The notes beneath the pieces are model-generated. The model saw only the letters and a program-made list of their open reading frames with translations. It had not been told where the DNA came from and searched no databases. Positions 15,008-18,694 of a stretch of 18,694 nt of DNA are shown here, piece after piece (positions within the stretch are counted from its first letter, which is position 1; every line of letters begins with the position of its first letter). Source of the DNA: Hafnia paralvei ATCC 29927 (GTDB lineage: Bacteria > Pseudomonadota > Gammaproteobacteria > Enterobacterales > Enterobacteriaceae); assembly GCF_001655005.1 (NCBI RefSeq), contig NZ_LXET01000032.1, positions 1 to 18,694 on the forward strand, written 5' to 3'. Made by a program: the position numbers and the translations under genes.

Positions 15008-18000
15008 ATGAATAAAATTTATCGTGTTGTATGGAACTTCGCCGTAATGGCATGGACCGCTGTTTCTGAGTTAGGGAGGGGGAAGACTAAAACGTCATCC
15101 CCCAAAAAACTGCAGCGACCTCGGCTTTGCTGCTATGGGCTGGCTTCATCTATGCTGTTATTCATCGCTGGAGAGGCCTCGGCTTTAGACATCAACGGTT
15201 ATACTGATTTTACGTCATCAACATCAATAACAGACGGTTTACAGTGGAATACCACCGCAACGGTACAGGTTGATAATGGTGCTGATGTTACTGTTTCAGG
15301 TGGTAATCCGACCTTAAACATGGCGCCTACAGGTGGTGCCAATACATCCTTGTGGATAAATGGTGGAAGCCTTACAACATCAGATAATAGTACTGTGCTG
15401 ATGGGTAACAATAGCATGTTACAAATCGGTGGTGCTCAACTGGGGGGACTGACATCGGAGCAATCAGGTGGCGCTGCTGGCGTTCTTTCTGTTGGCGATA
15501 TACAGACAGCGGCAGGAGCTACGGATGCGACCATTTGGATGTTTGGTTCAACTAGCAGTACAGCTAAGTTGAATGCTTCAAACATCAGTCTTACGGCAGA
15601 CAAAAATAATATATGGCTAGCTAATCCTAGTAATTCAGAACTAGGTGCTGATGTGAATGTTACTGGAAATATGACCGTGGCGAATACCCTTGGTGGTACT
15701 TTCATGATGGTGGGGAATTCTCAATTAAAGGTGGGTGGCGATTTATATCTAGATACCACGAATGGCTCTTTTTTAGCGACTAATAATAATACCTCACAAG
15801 GAATTATGGTGGGTGGCGATTTGACATTTGTTAACAATGTCAAATTATCGGATGTAAACTCCGTTAGTACCGAGGCGGGTATCTACTCGACAGTTGTAAA
15901 TGTTGAAGGAGATATCAATGTTATAGGGAAAAACGTAGGTAATACAGGGCTTCAAATTATCAATGCAAGTGATACCGGTATAACGACGCATGGTGATTTT
16001 AATATAGTATCCTCAGTAAGTGGTAATACTACCGATGTTATTATGGGACATGCTGCGAAAGTAACCGCTGGTGAAGATATTAATCTTAATAGCGTACAGG
16101 GAGGGAAAGTTAACCTCTATATCGGAGATTCTCGATATGGTGCGCCGACAAGCATTGCAGCAAAGAATATTGTCATGAGTGGCGCTGGTGAGAATAAAGT
16201 TATTTTTAATAACACCAAACCAACGCAACCAGGCACTGATGGTTATTTATTTAATGTTTCAATCAACGGCGTAGGTTCGGTTGAACAACAGTCTGGCCAT
16301 ACAACGCTTGAAAAGGCTTCTAATTACAATGGTGGAACCATAATTAATGGTGGCCTGCTCTCTATTGCAAATAATAAAGCGTTAGGTAGTGAGAGTGTCT
16401 CTATCAATACCGATCCCAATGATAATAATACCGGACTTGATATTGCATATACTGATGGCTCCTCATTTGAGAATAAATTATTAGGTAACGGCGATACGAC
16501 GGTTTCCGGTAATGCACAGATAACAGGGGTTAACGATACTTATGCGGGTAACTGGAATATAACCGGGAAAGCATTAACGGATAAAACTGTATCCTCTACG
16601 CTGAGTAATTTTGGCTCAGGAAATATCAATGTAGAAAGTGATGGCTATTTAATCGCGAATTCAACGGGTGAGTTCACCTTCGAGAATAAACTGTCGGGTA
16701 CGGGCTATGTTGTTGCCGACAATAATGGTAGTGAGTTTACATTCAGCACAGCAACAGGAACTGATTTTGCTGGTGATGTTATTCTCAATAATAACCTGTT
16801 TGCGTTAGAAGGTGATAATTCAGCTGCGTTAACGCATGCTACGTTGCATATCGGTAGCGGAAACGAGACTTCAGTCGGAACAGGAAATCAGAACCTCGGT
16901 GGGCTAGCGTTTGATGGCGGCACACTGGTATTTGGAGATGTTAATCCTGGTGATACAACCAGCGATCGCTTTATTGAGACGACCCAAGACCTTAATTTAA
17001 CGGGCAAGGGACAGATTCAGATTACTGACGGTGGAGATTTCGAAAACACCGTACAGCATCCTGACACAACCTTGCCACTACTCCAGCAAGATGACATGGG
17101 GGGAATGGTTAAATTGGCCGATAGCCAAGGTACGGTTACAGGTACTGGGGGTAATCTGAGCTTGATTGATCAAAACGGTACTGTTATCTCGCAAAAAGTA
17201 ACCTCCCAAATTACGCAAAATGGTGAAACGGTTGCTAATGGTGAGTATGACTATCGCCTTACCAGCGGAGAAAATAATGATGGTTTGTACATTAACTACG
17301 GATTGACTCAGGTTGAATTACTGGCACAGGGCGATAATGCGCTAACACTCAGCGCTGAAGGAAATACGGGGAATGCTGCCGACCTGAGTGCCAAGATTAT
17401 TGGGGCTGGCGATCTGCGTATCGATACGGATACAGACCTTTCTTTGTCAAACAGCGATAACAACTATACCGGTATGACGGACGTTGTTGCGGGTACTCTG
17501 AAAATGGGTAACGACAATGTACTGGGACAGACTCGATTGCTGAACCTCAACAGTGGCAGTCAGTTCGATATGAACGGCTATGCTCAGACGTTGCAGAATC
17601 TCCAGACTGACGCAGGTAGCACGCTCGATTTCAATCAAGGCAGTCTGACCGTTAACAATGGTACGGTCGATGGCAATATGAGCGGTGCGGGTAGCCTAAC
17701 GGTAGCGGGTGGAACATTGACGGTTAGCAGTGATAATGCGGCGATGAGTGCTGATACCACAATTGCATCAGATGGTGTTATCCGTATGCTGTCGAGTCAG
17801 GCGCTGGGAACCGGTAGCGTGAATAACCAAGGCCTGCTCTATCTTGGGCAAGATGGTGATAGCCACGTAACGCGTGACACGTTAACAAACTATCAAACGG
17901 GCGCATTAACCAACAGTGGTACGGTCGTTATTGGTCATAACGATGCATCGGGACAGGCGATCGCGGGCACCACTCTGACGGTGAATGGCAATTATACGGG

Positions 18001-18694
18001 CGAGAATGGGCACCTGCAGTTCAATACCGTGTTAGGCGATGACAGTTCGGCCACGGATAAGTTAATCGTTACTGGTGATACCTCTGGTGATACTGGGGTA
18101 AGCGTTAAGAATGCAGGGGGAGTCGGAGACAAAACCCTGAACGGCATTGAACTCATTAGCGTAGGTGGTCAGTCTGACGGCACGTTCACCCAAGAGGGAC
18201 GCATTGTCGCAGGCGCATATGATTACGCTTTGGTACGCGGTCAAGGCAGCAATCAGGGTAACTGGTATTTAACCAGTCAAACCTCGCCTATCGACCCTGT
18301 AGATCCACCGATTGATCCGGTTGATCCTCCAATTGACCCCGTTGACCCACCTGTGACACCTCCGGGTGGTGGGGAGCATGTTAATCGACCTGAAGGTGGG
18401 AGCTATATTGCCAACCTTGCCGCGGCAAATACCCTGTTTAATACGCGTTTGCACGATCGTTTAGGTGAAACCCAATATGTCGACGCGCTGACCGGTGAGA
18501 AAAAGGTCACAAGCCTATGGCTACGTCAAGTGGGTGGACATAACAACTGGCGTGACAGCAGCGGGCAGTTGAAAACACAAAGTAATAGCTATGTGGCTCA
18601 GTTGGGCGGCGATGTGGCGCAGTGGTCAACAGATGGTTTAAATCGCGGTCATCTGGGGCTAATGACGGGTTATGCCAACAGCCATAATCAGACA
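15008..18694 (+). CDS. AIDA/Ag43-type autotransporter adhesin, 3' end beyond window
   Basis: The frame is open for 1229 codons to the window edge. Residues 1-25 form an extended signal peptide region (MNKIYRVVWNFAVMAWTAVSELGRG); the hydrophobic core follows, with probable cleavage after A59 (GEASA before LDING). The passenger, about 60-1090, is rich in Gly, Asn, Thr and Ser, has no cysteine after C42, and should fold as a beta-helix. Passenger-associated transport repeats are seen at about 439-465 (NYNGGTIINGGLLSIANNKALG) and 817-850 (NNYTGMTDVVAGTLKMG). A Pro/Asp-rich linker spans about 1093-1119. The beta-barrel domain then starts (SLWLRQVGGHNNWRDSSGQL) and is cut off. The second of two ATGs is taken because GAGGA lies four bases before it. 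The type V secretion route is certain by architecture; the adhesin or biofilm role is inferred. Confidence 0.92.
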   Translation, partial: MNKIYRVVWNFAVMAWTAVSELGRGKTKTSSPKKLQRPRLCCYGLASSMLLFIAGEASALDINGYTDFTSSTSITDGLQWNTTATVQVDNGADVTVSGGNPTLNMAPTGGANTSLWINGGSLTTSDNSTVLMGNNSMLQIGGAQLGGLTSEQSGGAAGVLSVGDIQTAAGATDATIWMFGSTSSTAKLNASNISLTADKNNIWLANPSNSELGADVNVTGNMTVANTLGGTFMMVGNSQLKVGGDLYLDTTNGSFLATNNNTSQGIMVGGDLTFVNNVKLSDVNSVSTEAGIYSTVVNVEGDINVIGKNVGNTGLQIINASDTGITTHGDFNIVSSVSGNTTDVIMGHAAKVTAGEDINLNSVQGGKVNLYIGDSRYGAPTSIAAKNIVMSGAGENKVIFNNTKPTQPGTDGYLFNVSINGVGSVEQQSGHTTLEKASNYNGGTIINGGLLSIANNKALGSESVSINTDPNDNNTGLDIAYTDGSSFENKLLGNGDTTVSGNAQITGVNDTYAGNWNITGKALTDKTVSSTLSNFGSGNINVESDGYLIANSTGEFTFENKLSGTGYVVADNNGSEFTFSTATGTDFAGDVILNNNLFALEGDNSAALTHATLHIGSGNETSVGTGNQNLGGLAFDGGTLVFGDVNPGDTTSDRFIETTQDLNLTGKGQIQITDGGDFENTVQHPDTTLPLLQQDDMGGMVKLADSQGTVTGTGGNLSLIDQNGTVISQKVTSQITQNGETVANGEYDYRLTSGENNDGLYINYGLTQVELLAQGDNALTLSAEGNTGNAADLSAKIIGAGDLRIDTDTDLSLSNSDNNYTGMTDVVAGTLKMGNDNVLGQTRLLNLNSGSQFDMNGYAQTLQNLQTDAGSTLDFNQGSLTVNNGTVDGNMSGAGSLTVAGGTLTVSSDNAAMSADTTIASDGVIRMLSSQALGTGSVNNQGLLYLGQDGDSHVTRDTLTNYQTGALTNSGTVVIGHNDASGQAIAGTTLTVNGNYTGENGHLQFNTVLGDDSSATDKLIVTGDTSGDTGVSVKNAGGVGDKTLNGIELISVGGQSDGTFTQEGRIVAGAYDYALVRGQGSNQGNWYLTSQTSPIDPVDPPIDPVDPPIDPVDPPVTPPGGGEHVNRPEGGSYIANLAAANTLFNTRLHDRLGETQYVDALTGEKKVTSLWLRQVGGHNNWRDSSGQLKTQSNSYVAQLGGDVAQWSTDGLNRGHLGLMTGYANSHNQT
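18287..18355 (+). repeat. In-frame 21-bp tandem repeats coding the proline-rich linker
   Basis: Two full 21-bp units (18302-18322, 18323-18343), each coding DPPIDPV, are flanked by partial copies on both sides. The units differ only at third codon positions. They encode the stiff linker between passenger and barrel. Such repeats can change copy number by slippage. Confidence 0.8.

Noticed and set aside
15199..18454. Antisense open frames inside the autotransporter gene
   Set aside because: They are shadows of a long coding frame with biased composition; none has start signals or recognisable products.
1..18694. CRISPR arrays, tRNA or rRNA genes, insertion sequences, integrases
   Set aside because: None seen on reading both strands: no regularly spaced repeats, transposase or integrase motifs, or tRNA-like cloverleaf ends.

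Overview
The window reads as chromosome of a gamma-proteobacterium of the order Enterobacterales. The best anchors are proteins recognisable from Escherichia coli: HolE (theta subunit of DNA polymerase III), YbiU, YbiR and YgfF. They are clearly diverged from E. coli, and the gene order differs from K-12. Moderate GC and the enteric gene content would suit a Hafnia-like genus, but the genus is an inference. All gene calls are from reading the translated frames; no database search was run.

Left part (1-4731): a sugar-use locus. A GPH-family symporter gene and a GH127 beta-L-arabinofuranosidase gene lie in tandem on the minus strand. A divergent AraC-family regulator gene faces away from them across about 280 bp. 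The enzyme has no signal peptide, so the likely route is import of small arabinofuranosides, cleavage in the cytoplasm, and local control by the AraC protein.

Middle (4732-7779): an AT-rich accessory-looking stretch. After a strong terminator and some 380 further noncoding bases come three plus-strand genes for exported proteins with paired cysteines. The first carries an LprI-type (DUF1311) domain; the other two are not recognised. An open 58-codon tail follows the first gene's stop in the same frame and looks like a gene remnant.

7842-9438: a polar amino-acid ABC uptake pair on the minus strand, a periplasmic binding protein followed by a permease. A terminator-like hairpin lies between them, and no ATPase gene is present. 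9951-13923: ybiU, convergent with a MarA/SoxS-like regulator gene plus ybiR pair, then ygfF, then holE on the minus strand.

Right end (13924-18694): about 1.1 kb of AT-rich DNA with several inverted repeats and no convincing gene, then a large autotransporter adhesin gene. The adhesin has an extended signal peptide, a passenger rich in Gly, Asn, Thr and Ser, a proline-rich linker and the start of the beta-barrel domain. It is cut by the window end. Several gene starts were moved downstream of the longest open frame because of Shine-Dalgarno placement (AraC, permease, MarA-like, YgfF).
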